Origin: Gammaproteobacteria bacterium | GTDB taxonomy: Bacteria > Pseudomonadota > Gammaproteobacteria > Chromatiales > Chromatiaceae | NCBI GenBank assembly: GCA_015231665.1 | Contig: JADGBD010000052.1 | Location: 1-9,811, forward strand | DNA: 9,811 bases | Direction of reading: 5' to 3' | Part shown: positions 1 to 6,230 of the stretch, piece by piece | Position numbering within the stretch: the first letter of the stretch is position 1 | Layout of the letters: each line of letters starts with the position of its first letter | Notes under the pieces: generated by a model | What the model saw: the letters and a program-made list of their open reading frames with translations, nothing else | Databases searched by the model: none | What the model was told of the DNA's origin: nothing | Made by a program: the position numbers and the translations under genes

Positions 1-55
1 TTTAGTCTTGATTGGGCCTGCTACTCAGCATCTCAACCACTAAGACACTATACAA
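1..55. other. Intergenic sequence downstream of dxr; next gene not reached
   Basis: These are the bases after the dxr stop codon on the minus strand. In related operons the next gene is rseP, but no recognisable RseP start or zinc-protease motif is visible here. A short minus-strand reading frame (GTG/ATG followed by few codons) closes with TAA near the left edge, so it is not the start of a long gene. The minus strand reads TGTCTTAGTGGTTGAG, whose roughly 8-nt rhythm resembles the dispersed intergenic repeats elsewhere in the window, but the similarity is loose. No terminator hairpin is evident. Confidence 0.4.
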
Positions 56-1234
56 CTATCTCCTGAAAATGAGCTTCTCAGCGCGCTGTCTGCTCTCCGC
101 ATCCAGTGCCAACAACTCATCCAGCCCTTTGGCTGCCTGCTGGCCCATTTGTTCCATTACCTGCTGGATTATGCGGGGAATGGCGCTGAAGCTGAGGCGG
201 CGGTCGAGAAAGGCGGCTACCGCTGCCTCGTTGGCGGCGTTGAGCACTGCGGGGGCGCCGCCGCCCTGTTCTATGGCCGCGTAGGCCAGGCGCAGGCAGG
301 GAAAGGCGGCGAAGTCCGGTGGCTGGAAATCCAGCCGGGCCACGGTAAACAGGTCCAGCGGCGCCACCCCCGAGGGGATGCGCTCGGGCCAGGCCAGCGC
401 GTGGGCTATGGGGGTGCGCATGTCCGGGTTGCCGAGCTGGGCGAGCACCGAGCCGTCCACGTACTGCACCAGGGAGTGGATCACGCTCTGCGGGTGCACC
501 ACCACCTCAATCTGCTCCGGCCGGGCGTTAAACAGCCAGCAGGCTTCAATCACTTCCAGGCCCTTGTTCATCAGGGTCGCCGAGTCCACCGATATCTTCC
601 GGCCCATGGCCCAGTTGGGATGGGCGCAGGCCTGCTCCGGCGTCACCTGCTGCAGCTGCTCGGCGCTGCAACCGCGGAAAGGCCCACCAGAGGCGGTGAG
701 GAGGATGCGCTCCACCCCCTGCCCGGCCAAATCAGTAGCGGTCTGTGGCAAGCACTGAAACACCGCATTGTGCTCGCTGTCGATGGGCAGCACCTCGGCG
801 CCGTGGCGGCGCGCCTCGTCCATAAACAGCTGGCCCGCCACCACCAGCGCCTCCTTGTTGGCCAGCAGCAGGCGCTTGCCCGCGCGCACCGCCGCCAGGG
901 CAGGCAACAAACCGGCAGCGCCGACAATCGCGGCCATGACGATGGGTGCATCGGCGTGGGCAGCGATAAACTCCAGCCCGGCATTGCCCGCCAGCACCTC
1001 GATGCCCTCACCGGCGAGCCGGGCGCTGAGCTGCTCGGCACTGGCCGCATCGGCCATCACCGCGTAGCGCGGGCGAAACTGGCGGCACTGCTGCTCCAGC
1101 TTGTCCACCGCAGCATTGGCGCTGAGGGCAAACAGCCGATAGCGCTGGGGATGGCGCGCCAGCACATCCAGGGTACTGACGCCGATGGAGCCGGTGGAGC
1201 CGAGCACACAGACGCCCTGGACTTGTGCGCTCAT
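56..1234 (-). CDS. dxr: 1-deoxy-D-xylulose 5-phosphate reductoisomerase
   Basis: Dxr (IspC) makes 2-C-methyl-D-erythritol 4-phosphate from DXP using NADPH and a divalent metal; it is the committed step of the non-mevalonate isoprenoid pathway in the cytosol. The product has 392 residues (E. coli about 398). The NADPH-binding GSTGSIG motif is at residues 12-18. LLANKEALV follows at about 122-131. The metal ligands D152 and E154 lie in [11 protein letters not shown]. The flexible active-site loop [15 protein letters not shown] spans 205-219, and NKGLE, carrying the third acidic ligand E227, follows. HPQSVIHS and LNAANE are also intact. The ATG overlaps the cdsA stop in an ATGA junction, preceded by a G-rich stretch (GGGGGCGGC) that is only a weak Shine-Dalgarno, so coupling to cdsA translation is likely. 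Its product feeds the isoprenoid pathway that supplies UppS, encoded two genes upstream. The gene is complete. Confidence 0.97.
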   Translation of the reverse strand: MSAQVQGVCVLGSTGSIGVSTLDVLARHPQRYRLFALSANAAVDKLEQQCRQFRPRYAVMADAASAEQLSARLAGEGIEVLAGNAGLEFIAAHADAPIVMAAIVGAAGLLPALAAVRAGKRLLLANKEALVVAGQLFMDEARRHGAEVLPIDSEHNAVFQCLPQTATDLAGQGVERILLTASGGPFRGCSAEQLQQVTPEQACAHPNWAMGRKISVDSATLMNKGLEVIEACWLFNARPEQIEVVVHPQSVIHSLVQYVDGSVLAQLGNPDMRTPIAHALAWPERIPSGVAPLDLFTVARLDFQPPDFAAFPCLRLAYAAIEQGGGAPAVLNAANEAAVAAFLDRRLSFSAIPRIIQQVMEQMGQQAAKGLDELLALDAESRQRAEKLIFRR

Positions 1235-2055
1235 GCCGCCCCCAGCAGATTCAGACCGAACAGGAACAGGGGCAGGGCCGCGGTCAGGCTATCGATGCGA
1301 TCCAGCACTCCGCCGTGGCCCGGCAGCAGCTTGCCGCTGTCCTTGACCCCGCGGCGACGCTTGAGCAGGCTCTCGAACAGGTCACCGACAATGGAAAACA
1401 GCCCTACCAGCAAACAGAGCAGCAGCAGCGGCAGCAGGCCCAGCTGCGGCAGCACGCCCCAGAGATAGAGCGCCAGCCCCGACAGCAGCAGGCTGAACAT
1501 GGCGCCGTAAACCCCCTCCAGGGTCTTGCCCGGGCTGATCGCCGGGGCCAGCTTGGTCTTGCCGAAGCGTCGGCCGGCGAAGTAGGCGCCGATGTCCGCC
1601 AGCCAGATCATCAGCAGGACAAACAGCAGCAGACCGGGACCGGCCGGCTGGCGCTGATGCAGCTCGACCATCGCCAACCAGGCCGGCAGCAGCACCAGAA
1701 CCCCCGCCAGCAAGGCCAGCGGCGATTTGCCCTGTGCCTCGCCCAGGTTGCCCTGGCGCCGGCGCAGCAGCAGCCCCAGCACCCCCAGCCACCAGAGGCT
1801 CGCGGCCAGATAAATCCACTGCCCGCCCTGGTCCCGCCGCCAGGCCTCGGCGGCGACCATCAGCAGGGTCAGGGCGATGAGAAACAGGGCCCGCCCCAGG
1901 GGTTCGCTGTAACCTGCCAGCCGCGCCCACTCCAGCGCCCCGAGCAGGACCACCAGGCCTAGCGCCACTCCTAGAACCTGGGTAGAGGCAAACAGCACCA
2001 GCCAGATTGCGGCTGGTGCCAGGATCAGGGCGGTGATGATGCGTTGTTTCAGCAC
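1231..2055 (-). CDS. cdsA: Phosphatidate cytidylyltransferase (CDP-diacylglycerol synthase)
   Basis: CdsA converts phosphatidic acid and CTP to CDP-diacylglycerol in the inner membrane, the branch point to phosphatidylethanolamine and phosphatidylglycerol. The 274-residue product (E. coli about 285) is strongly hydrophobic, with membrane segments at roughly 7-42, 55-70, 82-98, 112-130, 140-163 and 187-223. The CdsA family signature is complete at residues 229-255: S229, K232-R233, K238-D239, then PGHGG, followed by DR and D255. This includes the C-terminal acidic residues that bind metal and CTP. The start is GTG at 2055, inside the last codons of uppS. It is supported by an AGGAG placed 8 nt upstream within uppS and by the protein beginning [10 protein letters not shown], typical of the family. 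It overlaps uppS by 7 nt and dxr by 4 nt, so the three genes are tightly coupled. Confidence 0.95.
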   Translation of the reverse strand: MLKQRIITALILAPAAIWLVLFASTQVLGVALGLVVLLGALEWARLAGYSEPLGRALFLIALTLLMVAAEAWRRDQGGQWIYLAASLWWLGVLGLLLRRRQGNLGEAQGKSPLALLAGVLVLLPAWLAMVELHQRQPAGPGLLLFVLLMIWLADIGAYFAGRRFGKTKLAPAISPGKTLEGVYGAMFSLLLSGLALYLWGVLPQLGLLPLLLLCLLVGLFSIVGDLFESLLKRRRGVKDSGKLLPGHGGVLDRIDSLTAALPLFLFGLNLLGAA

Positions 2056-2792
2056 GGGTCGCTCTCCTGCACCTGCTCGCCGGTCTTGCCGAAGCGGCGC
2101 TGGCGACCGGCGTAATCCGCCAGCGCCTGATCCAGCGCCTCAGGGCCAAACTCCGGCCAGAGCAAGGGGGAGAAATACAGCTCGGCATAGGCCGATTGCC
2201 AAAGGAGGAAATTGCTCATGCGCTGCTCGCCGCCGGTGCGGATAAACAGGTCCGGGTCGGGCTGGTCGGCAAAGCTCAGCTGCTGGCTGAGACAAGCCTC
2301 GTCGATCTGCCCCGGCTCCAGCTCACCGGCTTGCACCTGGGCGGCAAGGGCACGGCAGGCCTGCAGCAGGTCCCAGCGACCACCGTAGTTGGCCGCCACT
2401 TGCAGCAGCAGGCCGCTGGCGGCGGCGGTGATCGCCTCGGCCTCGGCCATCTGCCGCTGCAGGCGCTCGGGGAAGGCGCCGCGCTCGCCGATCAGGCGCA
2501 GGCGCACGTTGTTATCGCGCAGCTGCGGCGCTTCACGGTGGAGGGCCTCGGTGAGCAGTTGCAGCAACAGATTGACCTCGGTCTTGGGGCGGTTCCAGTT
2601 CTCGCTGCTGAAGGCGAATACCGTCAGCACCTGAATACCACGGCGGGCACAGTGACCGACGATCTGGCGCAGGTTCTCATAGCCGGCGCGATGGCCCTTG
2701 TGGCGCGCCTGGCCCCGAGCCTTGGCCCAGCGGCCGTTGCCATCCATGACCATGGCGATGTGACGGGGCAAGGCGGCGGAGATCATGGGCAT
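2049..2792 (-). CDS. uppS: Undecaprenyl diphosphate synthase (cis-prenyltransferase)
   Basis: UppS condenses eight isopentenyl diphosphates onto farnesyl diphosphate in cis, giving the C55 carrier used for peptidoglycan, O-antigen and other wall polymers. The protein is soluble and membrane-associated. Its 247 residues match the family (E. coli 253). Conserved region I is MVMDGNGRWAK, with catalytic D17 and phosphate-binding G18, N19 and R21. Region III is FAFSSENWNRP at 59-69. Near the C terminus, PDPDLFIRTGGE is followed by R and SNFLLWQ, which carry the IPP-binding arginines and the metal-binding glutamate. The ATG at 2792 follows AGGTTGAC, a modest ribosome site; an in-frame ATG two codons later is an alternative. 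It is separated from frr by 160 bp that hold a repeat array, and overlaps cdsA at its 3' end. In E. coli the gene is also called ispU. Confidence 0.96.
   Translation of the reverse strand: MPMISAALPRHIAMVMDGNGRWAKARGQARHKGHRAGYENLRQIVGHCARRGIQVLTVFAFSSENWNRPKTEVNLLLQLLTEALHREAPQLRDNNVRLRLIGERGAFPERLQRQMAEAEAITAAASGLLLQVAANYGGRWDLLQACRALAAQVQAGELEPGQIDEACLSQQLSFADQPDPDLFIRTGGEQRMSNFLLWQSAYAELYFSPLLWPEFGPEALDQALADYAGRQRRFGKTGEQVQESDPC
2064..2068 (-). promoter_or_regulatory. Shine-Dalgarno of cdsA, within the uppS 3' end
   Basis: The minus strand reads AGGAG, then 8 nt, then GTG. This site decides the GTG start of cdsA and lies within the final uppS codons, so ribosomes finishing uppS would expose it. 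Confidence 0.7.
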
Positions 2793-2827
2793 GTCAACCT
2801 AACCTGGCGCAGCCGGAATCGGAATAA

Positions 2828-2865
2828 GGACGCAGAGAACGCAAAGGAGCGCTGAGATCGCAGAG
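2828..2865. repeat. Degenerate 9-10 nt intergenic repeat array, copy R1
   Basis: On the plus strand this 38-bp block opens with GGACGCAGAG. Its CGC cores start at 2831, 2840, 2850 and 2859, a spacing of 9, 10 and 9 nt. Read on the minus strand it starts CTCTGCG and matches the plus strand of 4435-4472 without gaps at 32 of 38 positions (hand alignment). The two arrays are therefore an inverted pair around pyrH-frr. The block lies in the uppS-frr gap, and no coding role is apparent. Short GACGCAGAG / GCGCAAAG-type units are, as I recall, common between genes in diverse proteobacteria, but I cannot name an established family. Confidence 0.75.
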
Positions 2866-2883
2866 TAAATAAATGAGCTGGGT

Positions 2884-2907
2884 AAAAAAACGGGAAGGAC
2901 GAGCCCG
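2884..2907 (-). terminator. Possible weak intrinsic terminator / attenuator after frr
   Basis: On the minus strand CGGG (2907-2904), a 9-nt loop and CCCG (2894-2891) are followed directly by seven Ts (2890-2884). The T-tract is good, but the stem is only 4 bp, so termination would at best be partial. It lies 46 nt past the frr stop and would lower transcription into uppS-cdsA-dxr. Confidence 0.35.
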
Positions 2908-2952
2908 ATACATGCATCTGTGAAATCTGCGATTTAGGGCCTTAAACCCGCT

Positions 2953-3510
2953 TTAAACCGCCATCAGGTCCTCTTCCTTCTTCGCCAGCACCTCGTCGAT
3001 TTCCTTGACGTACTGGTCGGTGAGTTTTTGGATCAGATCCTGGCCGCGGCGGTCATCGTCTTCGGAGATGAGCTTTTCCTTGACCGCGTTTTTCAGGTCA
3101 TTGTTGCCGTCACGGCGAATGTTGCGCACCGCCACCCTGGCGTGCTCGGCCTCGGCGCGCACCACCTTGACCAGGTCGCGGCGGCGTTCTTCCGTCAGCG
3201 GCGGCATGGGGACGCGGATCACGGTGCCGGCGGTGTTGGGGTTGAGCCCCAGGTCGGATTCCATGATCGCCTTTTCCACCGCTTTGACCATGCTCTGCTC
3301 CCAGGGCTGGATCGACAGGGTGCGGGCATCGTCAACGCTGACATTGGCCACTTGATTGAGCGGGGTCGGGGTGCCGTAGTAGGACACCTTGATGTGATCC
3401 AGCAGGCTGGGATGGGCGCGGCCGGTGCGCACCTTGGTCAGTTCCACCCTGAGCGCCTCGACGCTCTTGGCCATGCGCTCACTTACATCTTTCTTGATAT
3501 CGTTGATCAT
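2953..3510 (-). CDS. frr: Ribosome recycling factor
   Basis: RRF splits post-termination ribosomes together with EF-G, freeing the 50S subunit, and is essential in bacteria. The product from the ATG at 3510 is 185 residues, the same length as E. coli RRF and collinear with it as I recall that sequence. [12 protein letters not shown] (27-38) and [12 protein letters not shown] (44-55) mark the junctions between the helical bundle and domain [13 protein letters not shown] is at 85-95. [11 protein letters not shown] (103-113) leads into the helix with R129, R132 and R133 ([11 protein letters not shown]), the RNA-facing arginines, and SEDDDRR is at 149-155. The frame stays open 13 codons upstream, but the shorter start is preferred. 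MINDIKKD is the family N terminus, and GGAG lies 6 nt upstream. That site is within the last pyrH codons, one base separates the pyrH stop from the frr start, and the two are probably coupled. Confidence 0.97.
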   Translation of the reverse strand: MINDIKKDVSERMAKSVEALRVELTKVRTGRAHPSLLDHIKVSYYGTPTPLNQVANVSVDDARTLSIQPWEQSMVKAVEKAIMESDLGLNPNTAGTVIRVPMPPLTEERRRDLVKVVRAEAEHARVAVRNIRRDGNNDLKNAVKEKLISEDDDRRGQDLIQKLTDQYVKEIDEVLAKKEEDLMAV

Positions 3511-3511
3511 C

Positions 3512-4234
3512 TCATGCTCCGGAATGCACCAATGAGCCCACCGCCTCACCCTGCACCGCGCGCAGGATCGCCTTGGGCTCCTGAATGTTCATTACCCGCA
3601 AGGGCAGGTTGTTGTCACGGCAGAGGACAATGGCAGCGGTATCCATCACCGCCAGCTTCTCCGCCAGCACCTGATCATACCCCAGGCTGGGGTAAAACCG
3701 GGCATCGGCCACCTTCATCGGATCAGCAGAATAGATGCCGTTGACCTTGGTGGCCTTGATCAGCAGCTGGGCCTGGATTTCGATGGCACGCAGGCTGGCG
3801 GCCGAGTCGGTGGTGAAGAAGGGATTGCCGGTGCCGGCGGCAAACAGGGCCACATGTCCGGCTTCGAGCAACTGCAGGGCGCGCCGCTTGCTGTAGCTGT
3901 CACAAACGCTATCCATGGGGATAGCCGAGAGGGTGGTGGCAGGAATGCCAGCCTTCTCCAGGGCATCCTGCATGGCCAGGGCGTTCATCACCGTGGCGAG
4001 CATGCCCATCTGATCGCCCCGCACCCGATCCAGACCGCCCTCGGCCAGGCCTGCACCGCGAAAGATATTGCCGCCGCCGATCACCAGCCCGACCTGCACC
4101 CCAGCGGCCACCAGCTCGCCGATATCCACCGCCAGGCTGTGGAGAATGGCGGGTTCAATACCAAAGTCGCCGCTGCCCATCAGGGCCTCGCCACTGAGTT
4201 TCAGCAGGATGCGTTGGTATTCAATCGCGCTCAT
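3512..4234 (-). CDS. pyrH: Uridylate kinase (UMP kinase)
   Basis: PyrH phosphorylates UMP to UDP with ATP, an essential step of pyrimidine nucleotide synthesis. It belongs to the amino-acid kinase fold and is hexameric in bacteria. The product is 240 residues (E. coli 241). Visible motifs are KLSGEAL with K12, [12 protein letters not shown] from 51 with the glycine loop, [12 protein letters not shown] at 73-84 with D74 corresponding to a UMP-contacting residue, and [13 protein letters not shown] at 134-146. [13 protein letters not shown] follows at 160-172; position 165 is Asn where E. coli has Asp (KATKVDGV), a conservative change. The ATG at 4234 is chosen over an in-frame TTG at 4255 because AAGGA lies 7 nt before it and because the family N terminus reads [11 protein letters not shown] 268-bp repeat-rich gap separates it from tsf, whereas frr follows after one base. 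Confidence 0.96.
   Translation of the reverse strand: MSAIEYQRILLKLSGEALMGSGDFGIEPAILHSLAVDIGELVAAGVQVGLVIGGGNIFRGAGLAEGGLDRVRGDQMGMLATVMNALAMQDALEKAGIPATTLSAIPMDSVCDSYSKRRALQLLEAGHVALFAAGTGNPFFTTDSAASLRAIEIQAQLLIKATKVNGIYSADPMKVADARFYPSLGYDQVLAEKLAVMDTAAIVLCRDNNLPLRVMNIQEPKAILRAVQGEAVGSLVHSGA
3517..3520 (-). promoter_or_regulatory. Shine-Dalgarno of frr, inside pyrH
   Basis: GGAG on the minus strand lies 6 nt before the ATG at 3510 and fixes the frr start over the longer in-frame extension. Confidence 0.7.
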
Positions 4235-4241
4235 TAAGTGT

Positions 4242-4246
4242 TCCTT
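4242..4246 (-). promoter_or_regulatory. Shine-Dalgarno of pyrH
   Basis: AAGGA on the minus strand, 7 nt before the ATG at 4234. It supports this start rather than the upstream TTG. Confidence 0.65.
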
Positions 4247-4261
4247 GACTAACAAATTTCA

Positions 4262-4271
4262 GGACGCAGAG
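4262..4271. repeat. Single 10-bp repeat unit GGACGCAGAG
   Basis: It is a perfect copy of the first ten bases of R1 (2828-2837) and the exact inverse of CTCTGCGTCC at 4435-4444 and 4463-4472. It lies 27 bp upstream of the pyrH start and, with 4463-4472, bounds a 211-bp segment with inverted ends. Confidence 0.6.
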
Positions 4272-4315
4272 TTTGCTGATTAGCTCTGACAGTGCCGACA
4301 CTAAACCTTTACAAA

Positions 4316-4347
4316 CTCCGCGATCTCCGCGCGCCTCTACCGTCCTT
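4316..4347. repeat. Degraded copy of the intergenic repeat array (R2)
   Basis: The plus strand reads CTCCGCGATCTCCGCG, then C/T-rich sequence ending in GTCCTT. This parallels the minus strand of R1, which starts CTCTGCGATCTCAGCG and ends GTCCTT, but is about 8 nt shorter. The first two GCG cores are 9 nt apart, as in R1 and R3; the later units are eroded. Confidence 0.5.
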
Positions 4348-4392
4348 GTTGACTCCAGACTTTGCCTATCAACCCTGAGGTGAAACTGCCAC

Positions 4393-4415
4393 CCCTCTCC
4401 CCAAAAGGGCGAGGG
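4393..4415. repeat. Imperfect C/G-rich hairpin
   Basis: CCCTC pairs with GAGGG, then after one mismatch CCC pairs with GGG, closing a 5-nt loop (CAAAA on the plus strand). No T-tract follows on the minus strand, so it does not fit a terminator for tsf. CCCTCTCCC / GGGAGAGGG-type hairpins recur between genes in many bacteria as I recall, and this could be a decayed copy. It could also act as an mRNA processing or stability site. Confidence 0.5.
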
Positions 4416-4434
4416 CCTTTAGTACCTCATTCTT

Positions 4435-4472
4435 CTCTGCGTCCTTTGCGCTACTTTGCGTCCTCTGCGTCC
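4435..4472. repeat. Degenerate 9-10 nt intergenic repeat array, copy R3
   Basis: On the plus strand the units are CTCTGCGTC, CTTTGCGCTA, CTTTGCGTC and CTCTGCGTCC. Their GCG cores start at 4439, 4448, 4458 and 4467, the same 9-10-9 spacing as R1. The first and last ten bases are identical (CTCTGCGTCC). It begins 30 bp beyond the tsf stop. Its orientation is opposite to R1, so a transcript covering both could in principle pair across pyrH-frr. Confidence 0.75.
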
Positions 4473-4502
4473 AATTGGTTAGGGGCAAAAAGCTGGCAAC
4501 CT

Positions 4503-5384
4503 CTAAAGTCTGGCCTGGGCCATGACTTCTTCGGCGAAGTTTTCCTGCTTCTTCTCGATGCCCTCGCCCACTTCAAAACGGGTGAAGCTGAGGATCTTGA
4601 CCCCTTCCTTGGCCAGCAGCTTGCCGACCATGACCTCGGGGTCCTTGACGAAGGGCTGACCGAGCAGGGTGACTTCCTTGAGGTACTTGGAGATACGGCC
4701 ATTGACCATCTTTTCGATGATGTCGGCGGGCTTGCCGCTGTCGGCAGACTGGGCCTCGATGATCTCGCGCTCCTTCTGCAGCAGCTCCGCCGGCACCTGC
4801 TCTTCGCTGATGCAGACCGGATTGGTGGCAGCGATGTGCATGGCGACATCCCGCACCAAATCGACCTTGCCGCCCTCAGCCTCGACCATGACGCCGATAC
4901 GCACGCCGTGCTTGTAGCTGGCCAGCTCACCGCTGGTATTGAAGCGAACAAAACGGCGCACGCTGATGTTCTCACCGATCTTGTTGATCAGGGCCTGGCG
5001 GGCTTCTTCGACACTGCCGGCTTCGCCAGCACGCAGGGGCTGCTGCATCAGCGCCTCGACATCGGCGGCATCGGAATTCATTAGCTGCTCGGCAACGGCG
5101 TCAGCGAAGGAGGCGAAGTTTTCGTCCTTGGCGACAAAGTCGGTCTCGCAGTTGACCTCGACCATGCAACCCTGCTTGTTGTCGGCGCTCAGCTTGATCA
5201 CTATGACCCCTTCGGCAGCGACACGACCGGCCTTTTTCGCGGCCTTGGTCTGACCCGACTTGCGCATGTTTTCAATCGCCAGTTCGATATCGCCATCGGT
5301 TTCCACCAATGCCTTCTTGCATTCCATCATGCCGGAGCCGGTGCGCTCGCGGAGTTCCTTGACCAGTGCGGCGGTAATTGCCAT
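4503..5384 (-). CDS. tsf: Translation elongation factor Ts
   Basis: EF-Ts is the nucleotide exchange factor that releases GDP from EF-Tu. The 293-residue product (E. coli 283) has the N-terminal UBA-like domain at about 1-54 with [16 protein letters not shown] at 11-26, the first family signature. The core contains [11 protein letters not shown] at 76-86, the second signature, whose Thr-Asp-Phe (81-83) contacts the EF-Tu GTPase domain. VRRFVRFN and the coiled-coil-like segment [12 protein letters not shown] follow, with a dimerisation core reaching the C terminus. The ATG at 5384 is preceded by AGAGGTG, a good ribosome site. It lies 114 bp downstream of rpsB and is separated from it by a hairpin that may set the S2 to EF-Ts ratio. 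The gene is complete and ends in TAG. Confidence 0.97.
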   Translation of the reverse strand: MAITAALVKELRERTGSGMMECKKALVETDGDIELAIENMRKSGQTKAAKKAGRVAAEGVIVIKLSADNKQGCMVEVNCETDFVAKDENFASFADAVAEQLMNSDAADVEALMQQPLRAGEAGSVEEARQALINKIGENISVRRFVRFNTSGELASYKHGVRIGVMVEAEGGKVDLVRDVAMHIAATNPVCISEEQVPAELLQKEREIIEAQSADSGKPADIIEKMVNGRISKYLKEVTLLGQPFVKDPEVMVGKLLAKEGVKILSFTRFEVGEGIEKKQENFAEEVMAQARL

Positions 5385-5415
5385 GGATCACACCTCTAAA
5401 TTTTGCGATTTAACT

Positions 5416-5446
5416 TGAACAAAGGCCGCACCAACTTGGGCGGCCT
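5416..5446 (-). terminator. Attenuator-like hairpin between rpsB and tsf
   Basis: On the minus strand AGGCCGC (5446-5440) pairs with GCGGCCT (5429-5423). Inside, CCA pairs with TGG after a single bulged base, giving a stem of about 10 bp with a 3-nt loop, followed by TTGTTCAAGTT. The T-tract is broken, so partial termination or 3'-end protection of rpsB mRNA is more likely than a full stop. It begins 53 nt past the rpsB stop. The stem is seen directly; the attenuation role is inferred. Confidence 0.6.
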
Positions 5447-5498
5447 CTAAGATATAGGTGATCGCCCGACGCTTGCAGCCGGACGATCTGGACGAGAT

Positions 5499-6230
5499 TT
5501 ACTCGCCGACTTCGACGAAGTCGTCTCTGCTGGCGCTGTGGGCAGCCACAGTCTTGCCTTCAAGGACCGCAGCGGCGGCACCCTGAGTGTAGAGCTGCAC
5601 GGCGCGGATAGCGTCGTCGTTGCCAGGGATCACGTAGTCGATGCCATCGGGGGAGTTGTTGGTATCCACCACGCCGATCACCGGGATACCCAGGCTCTTG
5701 GCTTCGCGGATGGCGATCTTCTCGTGACCCACATCAACGATGAACATGGCATCGGGGATGCCGTTCATGTTCTTGATGCCGCCGAGGCTGCGGTTGAGCT
5801 TTTCCATCTCACGACGCAGGCCCAGGGCCTCTTTCTTGTTGAATTTCTTCTCGATGGAGCCGTCTTCGACCATGGCTTCCAGTTCCTTCAGGCGCTTGAT
5901 CGACTGCTTGATGGTCTTGAAGTTGGTCATCATGCCGCCCAGCCAACGGTAGTTGACATAGGGCATGTTGCAGCGCTCGGCCTCTTCGCGCACGGTGTCG
6001 CGAGCAGAACGCTTGGTGCCGACAAACAGCACCTTGCCGCCGTTGGAAGCCAGCTTGCCAATGAAGTTCATCGCATCGTTGAACAGCGGCAGGGTCTTTT
6101 CCAGGTTGACGATATGGATTTTGTTGCGATCACCAAAGATGTAAGGGGCCATCTTGGGGTTCCAGTAACGTGTCTGGTGACCGAAATGCACGCCAGCCTC
6201 AAGCATTTGGCGCATGGAAATATTGCTCAT
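5499..6230 (-). CDS. rpsB: 30S ribosomal protein S2
   Basis: S2 binds late to the 30S subunit between head and body, is needed for S1 binding, and represses its own operon in E. coli. The product is 243 residues (E. coli 241). The first signature region is [20 protein letters not shown] from residue 6. GTKRSARD and [15 protein letters not shown] follow, then a coiled-coil arm (about 105-150) rich in Lys and Glu. The second signature runs from [15 protein letters not shown] to LGIP, with [18 protein letters not shown] after it. The frame is open for 66 codons upstream, but the ATG at 6230 is preferred. It gives the family N terminus (SNISMRQML), a GGAG lies 7 nt before it, and the upstream sequence is the RNA leader. 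It is the first gene of the seven-gene minus-strand cluster. Confidence 0.97.
   Translation of the reverse strand: MSNISMRQMLEAGVHFGHQTRYWNPKMAPYIFGDRNKIHIVNLEKTLPLFNDAMNFIGKLASNGGKVLFVGTKRSARDTVREEAERCNMPYVNYRWLGGMMTNFKTIKQSIKRLKELEAMVEDGSIEKKFNKKEALGLRREMEKLNRSLGGIKNMNGIPDAMFIVDVGHEKIAIREAKSLGIPVIGVVDTNNSPDGIDYVIPGNDDAIRAVQLYTQGAAAAVLEGKTVAAHSASRDDFVEVGE

Larger units (their letters stand above)
2793..2952. other. frr-uppS intergenic gap (160 bp)
   Basis: This spacer interrupts an otherwise compact operon. It holds the R1 repeat array, a T7 run after a short G/C hairpin on the transcribed strand, and a 9-nt tandem (ATCTGTGAA then ATCTGCGAT on the plus strand at 2916-2933, 7 of 9 positions equal). 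The tandem has the same period as the array. I see no ORF and no convincing sigma-70 promoter. Confidence 0.6.
4235..4502. other. tsf-pyrH intergenic gap (268 bp), repeat-rich
   Basis: The gap contains, along the plus strand, a single GGACGCAGAG unit (4262-4271), a degenerate array (4316-4347), a C/G-rich imperfect hairpin (4393-4415) and the R3 array (4435-4472). Frames that cross it are interrupted or are shadows of tsf. No terminator with a T-tract follows tsf on the transcribed strand, so read-through into pyrH is expected. I found no promoter good enough to call. Confidence 0.6.

Noticed and set aside
1..55. Start of rseP or a tRNA fragment
   Set aside because: No long open frame or RseP-like N terminus begins here, and the sequence does not fold into tRNA arms with conserved positions.
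149..1468. A 439-codon open frame on the plus strand opposite dxr and cdsA
   Set aside because: It crosses the dxr-cdsA junction antisense to both genes. The translation is rich in His, Gly, Arg and Gln without any motif, a shadow of GC-rich coding sequence.
3511..3549. 13-residue N-terminal extension of RRF
   Set aside because: The extension lies within pyrH. The start at 3510 gives the standard 185 residues and has GGAG at 6 nt.
4277..4305. Possible pyrH promoter on the minus strand (TTTAGT, 17 nt, TAATCA)
   Set aside because: The spacing is right, but both hexamers match the consensus poorly. In an A/T-containing gap such matches arise easily, so I do not call it.
4393..4415. Terminator of tsf
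   Set aside because: The hairpin is real but lacks a T-tract on the transcribed strand and lies about 90 bp past the stop, so it is listed as a repeat-like hairpin instead.
4435..4472. CRISPR-like array
   Set aside because: Units are only 9-10 nt, degenerate and contiguous, without unique spacers of 25-40 nt, and no cas gene is nearby.
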